Shown: in pieces, positions 23,642 to 36,360 of the stretch
How the letters are laid out: each line of letters opens with the position of its first letter
Position numbering within the stretch: position 1 is the stretch's first letter
Assembly (NCBI RefSeq): GCF_033115175.1
Contig: NC_084834.1
Span: 87,776,462 to 87,840,461 of the forward strand
DNA: 64,000 bases
Direction of reading: 5' to 3'
Origin: Lepus europaeus
Lineage: Eukaryota; Chordata; Mammalia; Lagomorpha; Leporidae
Made by a program: the position numbers and the translations under genes
The notes under the pieces: model-generated
What the model was told of the DNA's origin: nothing
What the model saw: only the letters and a program-made list of their open reading frames with translations
Databases searched by the model: none

Positions 23642-24208
23642 GTTTCTAAGTTTTTTATAATTATATGCATAGTATAAAAATGGTGGCTCTTCAAGCATCT
23701 GAAAGTTGCAATCAACATGGTTTTGGAATGGATATCCTGAAAACAAAGCAAGGAGCTTTATTTGCTGGCAGAATGTTCTTGGTTGTCCCTATGTCATGCA
23801 ATCAAAATAAGAGGCCTAACTTGACAGCTCATTAAAACACTGATAATGAAGAGACAGGACTAGAAACCTGTTGTAGACTTTGATTCACCATATGTAGTTA
23901 CATTGTGTTTGCCAATTCCTGCTAATTATGAAGAACTGACTGGGCTTCTAGTGAACTTCTTTTAGCCAACACTTGAATGTGTCTTTGTTTCATCATGATG
24001 GGACTGTGTGTGCAGATACGCTTTTCAAATAGTCTTGTTTGTGCTAATATGTATTTTCCATCTGAAATTACATTTATGGTTTTGTCATATTTGAGAAATT
24101 AGGAAGGATCTTAGAAATTAGTACAGAGGCATTTAATCTATTTTTTGTCCTAGACACTTTTTTACAAGCTAAAAGAAGTTATGGGTCCTCTACCCAGGAA
24201 AATGAAAA

Positions 24209-24228
24209 CACACACACACACACACACA
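24209..24228. repeat. (CA)n microsatellite
   Basis: Ten uninterrupted CA units. Confidence 0.9.
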
Positions 24229-24299
24229 TGCCCCTTAGGTGTCAGAAGGAGGTTCATTGAAGGATGCCATACTTACTCTCTGCGACATCTAGAAATTCC

Positions 24300-24370
24300 C
24301 GGGAATTACAGATGAGGAAAATGAAATCCAGACAAAGGAAGGAAGGTTACATAGTCAGTTATAGTATATT
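24300..24370 (-). repeat. Possible MIR fragment
   Basis: ACAGATGAGGAAAATGAAATCC, then GTTACATAGTCAGTT resembles the inverted MIR core; too short to be sure. Confidence 0.4.
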
Positions 24371-26417
24371 GTAGTAGATGGACACCATCAGTGCTTTTCC
24401 AATTGCTACATCACTTCCCCAGCCACTTCTTCAGAATCTACCTTCCTTCCAGTCATTACAAATTGAATTATGGACAAGCAGACTTAATTGGAGAATTTCA
24501 TTGCTTTGTAATATAAAGAAACGTTCACCAACCTTTGCTGTCCCCATTTAAGGCTTATGTAAATAGCAAACAAGGCATAGAAGTGTTTCATCTTTACAAA
24601 ATTGAGCTTGCTTCCTTCTAAAAACTATGGGTACTCACTTTAATATTTCAGAGCAGAAATCTAAATGATGGGACAAAATTAACCATTTGGAGATATTTCT
24701 CTGTGGGTAGTTCAGGTTCTTATAAATTTTTCATATGAGAATGAAGCTATAAACTATGGAAATTGCAGCACAGTTGTGGAAGATAACATAGACTGGCAGT
24801 TCGAATGGTTCATCTTCATATTCTGCTTGGTCTCTTAACTGGCTGGATGAGCTTTCTCATCTCTCCTAAGTCCCTTTTCTATATAATGAGAAGAAAGTTA
24901 TTAAAGCCCAGTTTAGCAATGAAGTTGCGAGTTTCCATAACAATTCAAATAATGTTTCAATAACTGCCTATAATCAGCACATCTATGGGATGCCAAAATA
25001 TCTAAAGGGTTTAAATAAGATCACTCAAATTATTTGCTGTGAAATTTAAAATAGTTTAATCTTACAGACTATGAACAAAATGATCCTTGTGAGTAGTGGT
25101 AAGCTTGTTTTTTAAAACCTTAACTTGCTTGTTAATGACCTCATTGAGACATTCATTTATCATTCAAGAAATGGTTACTAATAATGTGCCAGAAACTTGG
25201 AGTAAGAGGGATGTAACAATTAGAGCTCTTAGATACCAGGTTTCTAGAAATCTGGGTCATTCTCTTGGTAGTTGGCATCTCTCTTCAGGGTCAGAAAACT
25301 GTAGCAGAAGTGATGGCATTGGTTTTCACCTTTTGTGCTTTTGTGAGGGAATTTGGCTCCTTGTTGGCTCCTCCCTCCTCCCTTCTTGTTTCCTTCTCTT
25401 TCTGTTTTCTTCTCTTTTTTTCTGAAACCAAGATTTCCAGTTACTTTTCTTCCTTTTGTTTTTATTTGTTAACTTTATCTCTTTAAAGCATTATTGCTTT
25501 GGTATATTCTGTCTACTTTTGATGTTAACAGAGATATGACCATAACTATCCAAGTGGTTTTCTCTTTTTTAACTTTATTAAAGTTTAATCAATAAATAAA
25601 ATTTGTATGTATTTTTATTAAATGATAATTGAAAATAGAGCTTGTATAGACTTATAGTGTGTATCGATGTTTTAATATATTTATGTATCATGAAGTGATT
25701 ACAACAATCAAGACAATTAATGTAAGTACTTCTTTATATAGTTGTATTTTTCTTTTTCATGGTGACATTTAAGAGCTACTATCTGAGCAAATTTTTAACC
25801 GTATAGTACAGTGTTATTAATTATAGACAACAGACTATGCATTATATCTCCAGAACTGATTCATTCTACATAACTGAAATTTTGTGCCACTTGACCTGCA
25901 TCTCCCCATTTCATACCCTAGTCCCTGGTAACAGCCATTCCACTCCCTGTTACTACAAGTTTGACTTTTATAGATTCTACAGAGAAGAGGGATCACGACG
26001 CAGTGTTTGTCTTTGCATGCCTAGCTTACTTTACTTTGCGTAATGTCCTCAACATTCATCCATGTTGTGGAAAATGCAATGATTTTCTTCTTTTGTAAGG
26101 CTAAATAATATTCTATGTGTGTGCTGCCACAATTTTTTTTATCTATTTATCCTTTGATTAACACTTGGATTTGTTCGTCTTGGTTATTGTGAATAATGCT
26201 ACAGTGAACATGGGAGTGTAGTATTTCATCAAGAGAGTGATTTTGTTTTCTTAAGATACAGAGCTAATTGTAGAATTGCTAATGATAAGGTAGTTCTATT
26301 TTTAATTTTTTGAGGAATCTCCAAGGTGTTTTGCATAATAGCTATATCAACATTCTTACCAACAGAGTACAAGGGTTCTCTTTTCTCCACATCCTGCCTT
26401 CTCTTATCTTCTGACTT

Positions 26418-26535
26418 ATTTTTTTATTTTTATTTTTTATTTTTATTTTTTTGACAGGCAGAGTGGACAGTGAGAGGGAGAGACAGAGAGAAAGGTCTTC
26501 CTTTTGCCGTTGGTTCACCCTCCAATGGCCGCCGC
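26418..26535 (-). repeat. C-type SINE, 5'-truncated, GACAGGCAGAGTGGA subfamily
   Basis: Only the tail-proximal ~100 bp (GACAGGCAGAGTGGACAGTG to CCAATGGCCGCCGCC) is present, inserted in the L1. Confidence 0.9.
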
Positions 26536-27836
26536 CACTGTGTACTTACATCTCATGTGGGATCTGTCCTTTTTGTTTGTATTTTTAATTTACCTGTTGG
26601 CCATTTGTAGGTCTTATTTTAAGAAATGTCTATTCAGGTCCTTAGCCATTTTAAAATCAACATGCTTATTTTATTGGTATTGGGTTGCTTGGGTTTCTTA
26701 TTTATTTTAGATATTTACCCCATCAGATGTATAGTTTCCAGATATTTTCTCACATTCCCTGGGTTGAGTCATCACTCTGCTGATTGTTTTCTTTGCTGTT
26801 CACAAGCTGTTTGGTTTGGTGCAATCCCATTTTTCTCTTTTGGCACTTGTTACCTGCACTTTTATTATCATGTACAAAAAAAAATCGCTCCCCAGACCAA
26901 TGGCAGGATGATTTTTTCTGTTTTCATCTAATTTTACAGTTTCAGATGTTATATGTCTTTATTCAGTGTTCAGATTTGGATATATACTGTGAAATAAGAG
27001 ATCAATTTTATTTTTCTATTTGTAGATACTTAGTTTTCTGAACACCATTTATTACAGAAGCTATCCTTCCCCCATTTTGTGTTCTTGTATCTATGTCTGA
27101 GATCTGTTGTAATTGTGTGTATTTATTTCTGGGTTCTCTATTGAGTTTCATTGGTCCATAGGTCTGTTTTTATGTTAACATGCTCTTTTGATTATTATAG
27201 TTTTGTAGTATATTTTGAAACAAGGCAGTGTAATGGGTTCAGCTAATAAGCTATAATGATACCTGTGTTGTTGTTGCTCAAGATTATTTGTGCTATTTGG
27301 AGTCTTTTGCTTGGCTCTTTTAGATTCCATATGACTTTTAGGGTTGTTTTTTCTATTTCTGAGGAAAATGTCACTGGAATTTTGAGAAGGAGTGCATTGA
27401 ATCTGTAGATTGTTTTGGATAGTGTGGACATTTTGACAATCTTGATTCTTCTGATCTATGAACACAGAATACCTTTCCATTCATTTATGTCTTCTGCAGT
27501 TTCTTTCACCACTGCTTTATAGTTTTTATTGCACAGATCTTCCACATCCTTGATTAGCTTTATTATTACATTTTTAAGCTATTGTAAATTGGATTATTGA
27601 TTTCTTATTGTGGATAATTTTTTGTTAGTCTATAAAAATTCCACAGTTTTTTGTATGTTCCTTTTGTATCCAGTAGTCTTACTGAATTTGTTTATAAGAT
27701 CTAACGTTTTTTGTTGGAGTAATTTGAGTTTTTATTCACATGAGGTGAACCTGGACACATTTACTTCTTGCTCTGCAATTTAGGTGTGTTTTATTTCTTT
27801 TTCCTGCTAATTGCTCTGACTAGGATTTCTAATTCT

Positions 27837-28224
27837 TTTTTTTCTTTTTCAGATTTATTTATTTATTTGAAAGTCAAAGTTACAGAGAGAGAGAAGGAGA
27901 GGCGGAGGGAGAGGGGGAGGGGGAGGGGGAGGGGGAGGGAGAGGGGGAAGGGGAGGGAGAGGGACAGATCTTCCATCTGATGGTTCACTCCCTAATTGGC
28001 CGCAATGGCTGGAGCTGCACTGATCTGAAGCCAGGAGCCAGGAGCTTCTTCCAGGTCTCCCATGCGGGTGCAGGGCCCAAAGGCTTGGGCCATCTTCTAC
28101 TGCTTTCCCAGGCCTTAGCAGAGAGCTAGATTAGAAGTGGGCCATTGGGATTTGAGCTAGTGCCCATATGGGATACCAGCACTGCAGGAGGGGGCTTTAC
28201 CTGCTACACCACAGTGCCAGCCCC
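27837..28224 (-). repeat. C-type SINE with a GGGGGA expansion
   Basis: Inverted copy in the L1, with flanks GGATTTCTAATTCT (27823-27836) and GGATTTCCAGTTCT (28225-28238). The GA block has become a run of (GGGGGA)/(GGGA) units at about 27898-27963. Confidence 0.93.
27898..27963. repeat. G-rich (GGGGGA)n tract
   Basis: More than eight runs of three or more G separated by single A on the + strand, inside a SINE; capable of G-quadruplex folding. Confidence 0.85.
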
Positions 28225-28510
28225 GGATTTCCAGTTCTATGTTGAATAGATGTGTTCCTTATTTTAGAGGAAAACTTTCAGTTTTTCTGCTTAATGTGAT
28301 GTCAGTTGTCATAGATGGATTTTTTTTTTAATGATGTTCAGCTATATTCTTTCCACACCTAATTTGTTGAGAGTTTTGATATGAAAAATGTTAAATTTTG
28401 TCAAATGCTGTTTCTTTATTCCTTTATCTCAGGTGATAGCAGTAGGAAGTTCTTACCAATTAATTACTTCAAATGTAAATGAATTAAATTTACTTAATTA
28501 GAAGCAATAG

Positions 28511-28728
28511 AGCAGGATGAGCATTTGGTGAAGTGGTTACACACTGGATATATCCTTATCCCATGCGGAAGTTCAGGCCTGGATCCACTTTCACTTCCAG
28601 CCTCCTGCTGATGTACACCCTGGGAGGCAGCAAACGATGCCCCAAATACTTATATCCTTGCAACCTATGTGGGAGACCTAGATGAGTTCCAGCCTCCTGG
28701 CTTCAAGCCTGACCCTGCTTATCACAAG
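28511..28728 (+). repeat. C-type SINE, old, 3'-truncated
   Basis: GATGAGCATTTGGTGAAGTGG head, CCCTGGGAGGCAGC, GTGGGAGACCTAGATGAG; lacks the CT block and tail. Confidence 0.7.
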
Positions 28729-28961
28729 AGATGAAGAAAGTTATATATAATGTAATACATGACTCTTTGTGTATCTCTGTTATCAAGTTATCAAGATACT
28801 CTGTGAGTATCTCTGTTATCATTTGAATGCTACAAAATGCATGATGCCACAAATGAGAAATTCCACACCTTATCTCATTTGACAGGTCACAGTCAAAATG
28901 CAGGCACAAACAGGTGATTTAAAACTACCCTCAGGCTATGTGTTTGAAGTGTATGTACCTG

Positions 28962-29296
28962 AGGGTGCAGTGGGTTAAGCTGTGGCTGTCTACATTGGCA
29001 TCCCATTTCAGAGAGGTAGTTCAAGTCCCGGCTGTTTCACTTTTGATCCAGCTCCCTGCTAATGCACCTGGAAAAGTAGAGGAAGATGTACCAAGTGCTT
29101 TGGCCCCTGCCACCAACCTGAGAGACCGAGACGGAATGCCAGGCTCCTGGCTTTAGCCCTGCCCAGCGCCATCTGTTGTGGCCATTTGGGAACTGAAACA
29201 ATAGATGGAAAGATCTCTTTCTGGCTCTGTATTTCCTTCTCTGTCTGTCACTCTGCCTTTCAAGTAAATAAAATAAACCTTTTCTTAAAAATATAA
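28962..29296 (+). repeat. C-type SINE, old copy
   Basis: Head GGGTGCAGTGGGTTAAGC, full body, CTGCCTTTCAAGTAAATAAA tail. Confidence 0.85.
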
Positions 29297-29547
29297 ATAA
29301 AACATAAGTGAACTTCATGTTTAGACTTGGATCCCATTCCCAAGATATCTTTCTGTGTATATGCAAATTTCTTCAGAATCTGAGAAGACTCAAAGTCTGA
29401 ATCACCTCTGACCTGAAGCTTGCTGAATAAAGGATACTCAGCCTGTACATCATATATAATATCACATAAAGTGGTCAATTCACCAAGATGATTTAACCAT
29501 TGTAAATATAAATGCAACCAACATTCAAGCATATAATCATTTAAGCA

Positions 29548-29560
29548 AAAAAAACAAAAC

Positions 29561-29593
<33 letters not shown>

Positions 29594-29596
29594 CAA
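29548..29596. repeat. (AAAAC)n simple repeat
   Basis: A-rich run of AAAAC units grading into A9, at the 5' edge of the next L1 piece. Confidence 0.85.
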
Positions 29597-29597
29597 C

Positions 29598-30003
29598 AGA
29601 CTGAGGGGGAGAAAAAGGCAGCAAAATAAAGTAGGAGATTTCAGTATTCTACTTTGAACACTGAATTAATCATCTAGACAAAAAGTCATAAAGAAAAGGC
29701 AACTTGAACAGCACTGTAGATCAAATGAATATAATAAACATGCACAGGTCACTCTATCCACCAGTAGCAGAATACATATTCTTTTTAAGTGCACGTGGGA
29801 CATTTTCCAGGATAGATCATATGTGAGATCACAAAACAAGTCTTGCCAAATTTAAGAAGACTGAAATCATCAAATATTTTTTCTAACTGTCATGGCATTA
29901 AACTAGAAATCAATAGCAAGAGGAAATTAGAAAATCCAAGAACATGTAAGAATAAAACAATACATTCCTGAACCACCAATTGATCAAGAAGAAATCAAAA
30001 GAA
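29598..30003 (+). mobile_element. Old L1 ORF2 fragment (endonuclease region)
   Basis: AGGAGATTTCAGTATTCTAC, then CACTGTAGATCAAATGAATA, TTTTCCAGGATAGATCATAT, AAACTAGAAATCAATAGCAAG follow the nucleotide order of mammalian L1 ORF2 just after the endonuclease core. The frame is broken. Confidence 0.75.
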
Positions 30004-30199
30004 ATACCTACCTAAGTGGTTTCATTGTTAATTCAGTCACATGACTGAAATCACGCTTAATAGTGATTTCTGGTTTAAAACATTTGATTAAAAATAAATG
30101 AAATTTGTTCCCCTTATAGAAATAAAATAAATTTTTAAAAATAACAGTTTGTCTTGAATTTTAGGAATTTGTTGTTTCAAACATTAGCTTCTCTGTTTA

Positions 30200-30507
30200 T
30201 TTTTAAATTTCTGTTTATTTACTTGAGAGGGAGTAAGACAGAGAATGCTACCATTTGTTTGTTCAAGTTCCAAATGCCTACAAAGGCCCGGGCTCAGCCG
30301 GGCTAAAGTTGGGATCCAGGAATTCAATCCAGATCTTTCATGTGGGTGGTATGAACTGAACTACTTGAGTCATCATCTGTTTGCCCCTAGGGTATTCATT
30401 TGCAGGAATCTTGAATTAGGAGCTGAACCAGAGAATCAAATACAGGCACTCTGGTGTGGGACAGGCATCTTAACTGACGTCTTAGCCACGGGGCTAAATG
30501 CCCAACC
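30200..30507 (-). repeat. C-type SINE, old copy
   Basis: Inverted; flanks TTAGCTTCTCTGTTTA (30184-30199) and TTAGCTTTTCTATTTA (30508-30523) agree at 14 of 16 positions. Confidence 0.88.
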
Positions 30508-32367
30508 TTAGCTTTTCTATTTAATACATCAGAGTAACAGATCTGATCTTTGGTTTCACCTGTGCACATTGAAAAAGTTATCAGTCATACTGTTCATTTC
30601 TCAAAATTCACTCATTTGATAGACAAAGTAGAAAAAGGCATTTTTAGCATTGGCAGGAATTTTAAATTCAACCTAACAGTGATGTTATATAGATAAAATT
30701 GTGTTACCCACTTCTTGTACCAGGAATATTGTACAAAGAGAGTATCTTCAGTCAGTTTTCTGTAGTGTTACTGTGTTTGCGATGTAGAGCTAATCACCTC
30801 AGTGCTTTGCGTGTAGCTGTTGCTCAAACAAAACCTTGCTGAACAAATGGCTTCTCTTTAATACCATCTGGAATATTCTAGAAGAGTAGGTTCCTGAGGG
30901 TTTTTTTTTTTTTAATTTACAGAGTTTGAAAGTTCTGAATCAACTATGACTCTGCTGCCTGAGAAATAGCACAGTGGTTGGTTTCATTGTCCTGTCCCAC
31001 TTTGGCACTGATCTATCTAGATGGCAATTAGTAGTTTCCATGCAAGAAATAAACTTGAAATATGTGGAGCTTTAGATACTTCAGATATCCAGATGCAGTG
31101 GAGCTGTTTATTCTTCTGCAGAATCAAAATGAAGTTCCTAAACCATGCCATTTTGGGAAAATCAGAAGAGTAGATCTGAAAGCATCTTTCAGAATCTTTA
31201 TTTTAAATGGCCAAAAGCATATATTCCATTTCCCTGCCTTAATTAATAAGATAGTTAAGTGTGTGCTAGATGAATAACAAAAGTGGGATGAAAATATCTG
31301 CTTTGACTTTTTGGTCTGTTACATTTAAGCATCCTTCCACTTATTTTCTGTGACTTACCAGGGTTGTCGTGTTTAGCTTCATGCAACTTTATTCCTAACA
31401 CTTGAGAGTTATGGACTCACTGATGAAGTGATTCATCAGATGGCAGGTGCTGCCATCAGCTGAATCCTTTACTAATGAATTCACAAACAAGCCATGGGTT
31501 GGAGGAAACCTTTGAGATTTATTTGAAGACTCACACAGCAATCAGTTATAATCTCAATATTGTTTGTATTAAGGCCATAATAAGAAGTGGCAGGATTAGT
31601 GCAATATTTTAATTTATAGCAAAATTTCTTCTTAAATGTTTAATAGTGATTGATATAATAATCTCAGTAATTAGAAGTTTGATTTTATCTTTGTGCTTGA
31701 CCTCAGATGATAACCAGCTTGACTGTTAGGTGTATTGCCAATAAATTAAAAGGTTTATGGAGCAATGAATTACCTAATTTGTAGTTGTAGTGAGAACTGA
31801 GTGTACTTTTAAGAGTATTGTCATCTTACTTCAAGCATAATGTGGTGATTAGAGAAAAAAAACCTAAACAACTAATTGATTTCTTTCAAAGAGACATAAT
31901 CAGCAACACTTTGCAATCTGGTATATAAAAATCAATTTTTGAACTCATATGAGACTCCATTAATGGTACCCGAACTGTCCTTACTTAGAAATGCATCCAT
32001 CACAGCTTTTCTTAGTGCCTGACAATACTGGGTTTGTGATAGATGGACCGTTAATCTCAATGAGTCTTAATCTTGTGAGATTCCAAGTGGGAAGTACAGT
32101 GTAATTATACAGAAAGTTGTAAGAAAAATGTGCTGACTCTTAGGTTTTCGTTAAATTCAATAACATGCAATGCTTTACTGATTACTCTGGGTCCCAGACA
32201 CTCAGTTGTGAGAAACACACATGCATGGCTTCAGACCTCAAGATTCATGCAGTCCAGGCAGGAGGACTGACATGTTAATCCTAGAAAGTGGTGGTCTCTG
32301 AGAACTATATGTAGTTGAAACAGTTCAAGGGGGCAAAAAAAGACTTTTGTTAGAATTGAGACACACC

Positions 32368-32679
32368 CATGTAGGATCTCTGTCCTTAATGTGTTGTACT
32401 ATGTGAATTAATGGTAAAACTAGTATTCAAATAGTACTTTATACTTTGTGTGTCTGTGTGGGTACAAACTGTTGAAATCTTTACTCAGTATATACTAAGT
32501 TGATCTTCTGTATATAAAGATAATTAAAATGAATCTTATGAAGAATGGGATGGGAGAGGGAGTAGGAGATGGGATGGTTTGCAGGTGGGAGGGTGGTTAT
32601 GGGGGGAGAAAACCGCTATAATCCAAAAGTTATACTTTTGAAATTTATACTTATTAAATAAAAGTTTAAATAAAAGTGA
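32368..32679 (+). mobile_element. Rabbit L1 3' end, 5'-truncated
   Basis: TAGGATCTCTGTCCTTAATG start, GATCTTCTGTATATAAAG, GGGA-rich run, ATTAAATAAAAG end. Flanked by TGAGACACACC (32357-32367) and TGAGAGACACC (32680-32690). Confidence 0.88.
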
Positions 32680-33205
32680 TGAGAGACACCTCTCCTCTCA
32701 ATAAATATCATACATGTGCTTAGCAAATATTATTCTCAATAAATTTTATATCTTCAATTGTATCTTTGCCAGTATAGTTGAACTTCCTTACACACACAGA
32801 GAGACAGTAGCTGCTGTGTCTTAGCTGCTTAGATATAGGAACATAAGCGGACTTGCACCCGAATCCTAGGAGCAGTGGTTCATCACCTGCATGCACAACA
32901 ACATTCAGACATGACTGAATTCCCATTTTCAGAGAGCCAGTCATGATGATAATTTTGTTTCTTAGAGAGATACAGGGTGAATGTGATAGAACATCTTCAA
33001 GGCAGCAACAAATAGATTTAAATTGAATTTGTGCAATTGGCTGTTCCTTCATAAATGTTTACCATAGATTAAATTTGCAGAATGCAATATGAGAGTGACG
33101 ATGACCCTTTTATGATCCCATCTTCATGTGCAGGAGCCAACATTTGTTGTTAATGTCCCCCTACATGTAAATTATATGGCATAATATTTTTGATTGTGTT
33201 AATCA

Positions 33206-33880
33206 GATACTATTATATATAGGATGGTTTCGAACAGGTGGTTTATAAAATTTACTTTTTATTGTATGTGTTTAAGGTGGTATTTTGATGTATGTATCTT
33301 GATACATCTGTACACAGTGAAGTGATTCTCAGAGTCAAGCACATTAACATTTTCATCATCTCATAAGCTTACGTTAATTTTTAAATCTATTTTCTTTTGA
33401 AAATAAAATACCTAAAATCTAATCTCTAGGCAAGTCAACAGAACACAATATAATAATAATATTATTATTTTTTAATTTGACAGGCAGAGTTAGACAGTGA
33501 GAGAAAGAGAAAGATCTTCCTTCTGTTGGTTCACCCCCCAAATGACCGCTATGTGCCGATCCAAAGCTAGGAGCCAGGTGCTTCCCCCTGGTCTCCCATG
33601 TGGGTGCAGGGGCCCAAGCACCTGGGCCATCCTCCACTGCCTTCCTGCAGAGATCTGGACTGGAAGAGGAGCAACTGGGACTAGAACCTGGTGCCAATAT
33701 GGGATGCGGACAGTGTAGGCGGAGGATTAACCAAGTGGGCCACAGTGCTGGCCCACAATATAATATTATTAATTATAGTTGTTACATTAAATTTCTAGAC
33801 TAATTCATCCTATATAATTCAGATGATTTTTTTGTTTTGTTTTGTTTCTACCTCTATTACAAACTGATCCATATTTCTAC
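33206..33880 (-). mobile_element. Old L1 3'-UTR fragment split by a SINE
   Basis: TTTGATGTATGTATCTTGATAC, GTGAAGTGATTCTCAGAGTC and, after the SINE, ATTAATTATAGTTGTTACATT match the inverted L1 3' UTR also seen near 25650-25850. The C-SINE at 33456-33753 interrupts it. Confidence 0.65.
33456..33753 (-). repeat. C-type SINE
   Basis: Inverted, with a small central deletion; duplication CACAATATAATA at 33444-33455 and 33754-33765. Confidence 0.94.
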
Positions 33881-34567
33881 TTTGTAATTCGAGCCTGAAA
33901 AATATCCTTTATATGTTTAGGTGATAGGTATAAAGAAAATAAGATCTATTTATGTATCATCATATACAGTAATATCACCCCAACTTTCAATGCTAATCAC
34001 ACAGTTGTCAATAAAAAGTAAGAAAACATTGATATTTGTGTCCCTTCAAATACAGGTTTTAGTTTTTTTAATTTGCGGGGAGACAGTGATGGTACTGTTT
34101 GCTTTATCAAGAGAAAATATTGAAAAAAGTCCTATAGTTCTCAAACTATTCAAAGTACACAAAAGTCTAGAACAAAATATATTTACCTGAGAGTCAAGGA
34201 ACAGAAATGAGGTAAATAAGATGCCAGTTGTGTTTTGCATGCAAATATATAATTACAGGAGCTACAGTTAGATGTTACATCTCATCAGCCTAATTGTTTT
34301 TCTATAAAAAGAAAATTAATACTTTGTCAATTTAAATATGAGGTAATTCTTTTATAAGGAACTTTATGAAAACCTTTACCTAACATTTGAATTCTTAAGT
34401 TAAAATATAATTGTCCCTCTCTACAAGTTTGGAATCACTAAACAGATAGTTATAAAAATTCCAAAAGTAGTCTTTAATTTTTATTACAGCCACTGTGTAT
34501 ACAGTGTATATAAAGAACAATAAGCCACAGATTATATTTGTTGAATACATGAATGATTGACTAAATG

Positions 34568-34919
34568 GGCCAGCACCGTGGCTTACTAGGCTAATCCTCC
34601 GCCTGTGGCGCCGGTACTCCGGGTTCTAGTCCCGGTTGGGGTGCCGGTTCTGTCCTGGTTACTCCTCTTCCAGTCCAGCTCTCTGCTTTGGCCCGGGAAG
34701 GCAGTGGAGGATGGCCCAAGTCCTTGGGCCCTACACCCGCATGGAAGACCAGGAGAAGCACCTGGTTCCTGGCTTCAGATTGGCGCGGCCTGCCAACCAT
34801 GGCGGCCATTTGGGGGGTGAACCAACAGAAGGAAGACCTTTCTCTCTGTCTCTCTCTCTCACTGTCTAACTCTGCCTGTCAAAAAAAAAAAAGAAAAAAA
34901 AAAAAAAGAAAAAAAAAAA
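34568..34919 (+). repeat. C-type SINE, GACAGG subfamily
   Basis: Complete + copy, A-rich tail at 34881-34919; flanks GATTGACTAAATG (34555-34567) and GATCGACTAAATG (34920-34932). Confidence 0.95.
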
Positions 34920-35336
34920 GATCGACTAAATGAATAAATGAATAAAGAAGGGGATAATATTTTACCTTAAAATATGATTAAATTTAACATATGTAAAGCA
35001 GGCATCTTTAAAAAATAATCACTACACAATACTAACAACTGTTATTACAGTAGCAATACACCCAAAGTGTTCTTGCAAAGGGAAACTAGCTTGCTCTGGA
35101 GTTTAAAACAAAGGCCATTCACAATTGTTCTGATTTGCTCCGTATCTCCTGTGTGACAGTGATGGCCAGTTGGCTTTTCCCGTTGCACCGGGTCCCTGAT
35201 TCACCTGCATCATTTGATCTGGTTATGCACAGGGAAATCCCAGCTTGGTGTAGAGGGCATGAGCTTTCAGTCAGGGCACCTGGAGTCAGCCTTGTCTCTG
35301 TGCTGAATTGCGTCGTCCCATCTCTCTGAGCAGGTG

Positions 35337-36091
35337 CTTTCTTTCTTTTTTTTTTTTAGTTTTTATTTATTTATTTTTTAGGTTTTTTTTAAAAGGCAAT
35401 TTCTTTTCTTTTCTTCTTCTTCTTCTTTTTTTTTTTTTTTTTTTTTTGACAGGCAGAGTGGATAGTGAGAGGGAGAGACAGAGAGAAAGGTCTTCCTTTT
35501 TGCCGTTGGTTCACCCTCCAATGGCCGCTGCGGCTGGCGCTTCACGCTGATCCGAAGCCAGGAGCCAGGTGCTTCTCCTGTCTTCCATGCAGGTGCAGGG
35601 CCCAAGGACTTGGGCCATCCTCCACTGCCTTCCCGGGCCATAGCAGAGAGCTGGCCTGGAAGAGGGGCAACCGGGATAGAATCCGGCACCCCAACCGGGA
35701 CTAGAACCCGGTGTGCTGGCGCTGCAAGGCGGAGGATTAGCCTGTTAAGCCACGGCGCCGGCCTATTTTTTAGTTTTTAATTTATTTACTTGACAGGTAG
35801 AGTTACAGACAGTGAGAGAGGGAGACAGAGAAAGAGGTCTGCCATCCACTTACTGGTTCACTCCCCAAATGGTTATATCGACTAGAGCTGGGCTGATCCG
35901 GAGCCAGGAGCTTCTTCCGAGTCTCCCACACCGGTGCAGGGGCCCAAGCATTTGGAGTCATCTTCCACTGCCTTCCCAGGCCACAGCAGAGAGCTGGATT
36001 GGAAGAGGAGCAGCCAGGACTAGAACCGGCGCCCATGTGGAATCATATCACTGCAGGCAAAAGATTAATCTACTGTGCCACAGCGCCAGCC
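35337..36091 (-). repeat. C-type SINE split by another SINE
   Basis: Host copy: T-rich start 35337-35381, body 35764-36091 ending CAGCGCCAGCC. CTGAGCAGG (35326-35334) and CTGAGCAAG (36092-36100) are its likely duplication. Confidence 0.8.
35382..35763 (-). repeat. C-type SINE nested in a C-type SINE, GACAGGCAGAGTGGA subfamily
   Basis: Young, CpG-rich copy with an exact TATTTTTTAG duplication at 35372-35381 and 35764-35773; long T/CTT tail complement at 35383-35448. Confidence 0.92.
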
Positions 36092-36204
36092 CTGAGCAAG
36101 AGTTTTTCCAACTGTGAAATAGCATTGTTGAATTCAGTGAGTTCAGAATGTTTTAAATCTGTGTTTAGTAGTCTGAATTTCAGTCCAGTTTATTCAATTA
36201 TGCA

Positions 36205-36360
36205 CTGCTGGACCCCTGGCAACTCATTTAACCTTTTAAACTGAAGCTATTCATCTCTGAGTGGTCAGCCAACTGCACTGGGTTGCAGTGTGAATGTAAT
36301 GAGATAATGCAGACAAGAGATAAACAACAACCTGTAATGCATTGTATAGTTCCAGCATTT
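36205..36360 (+). repeat. MIR SINE
   Basis: GGCAACTCATTTAACCTTTTAAACTG, then GTAATGAGATAATGCA: forward MIR order, diverged. Confidence 0.55.

Larger units (their letters stand above)
25563..28435 (-). mobile_element. Old L1, ORF2 C-terminal part and 3' UTR
   Basis: Reading on the minus strand from 28435 down, the DNA follows L1 ORF2 and then the L1 3' UTR: CAATTTGTTGAGAGTTTTGAT, the block around 27175-27480 with an ORF2-like open stretch ([12 protein letters not shown] region), GTCTATTCAGGTCCTTAGCC and ATTCATCCATGTTGTGG. Stops and frameshifts break ORF2 everywhere. Two C-SINEs (26418-26535 and 27837-28224) interrupt it. Confidence 0.8.

Noticed and set aside
25563-28435. Open frame at 27175-27480 as a host gene
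   Set aside because: Its order and neighbours match decayed L1 ORF2.
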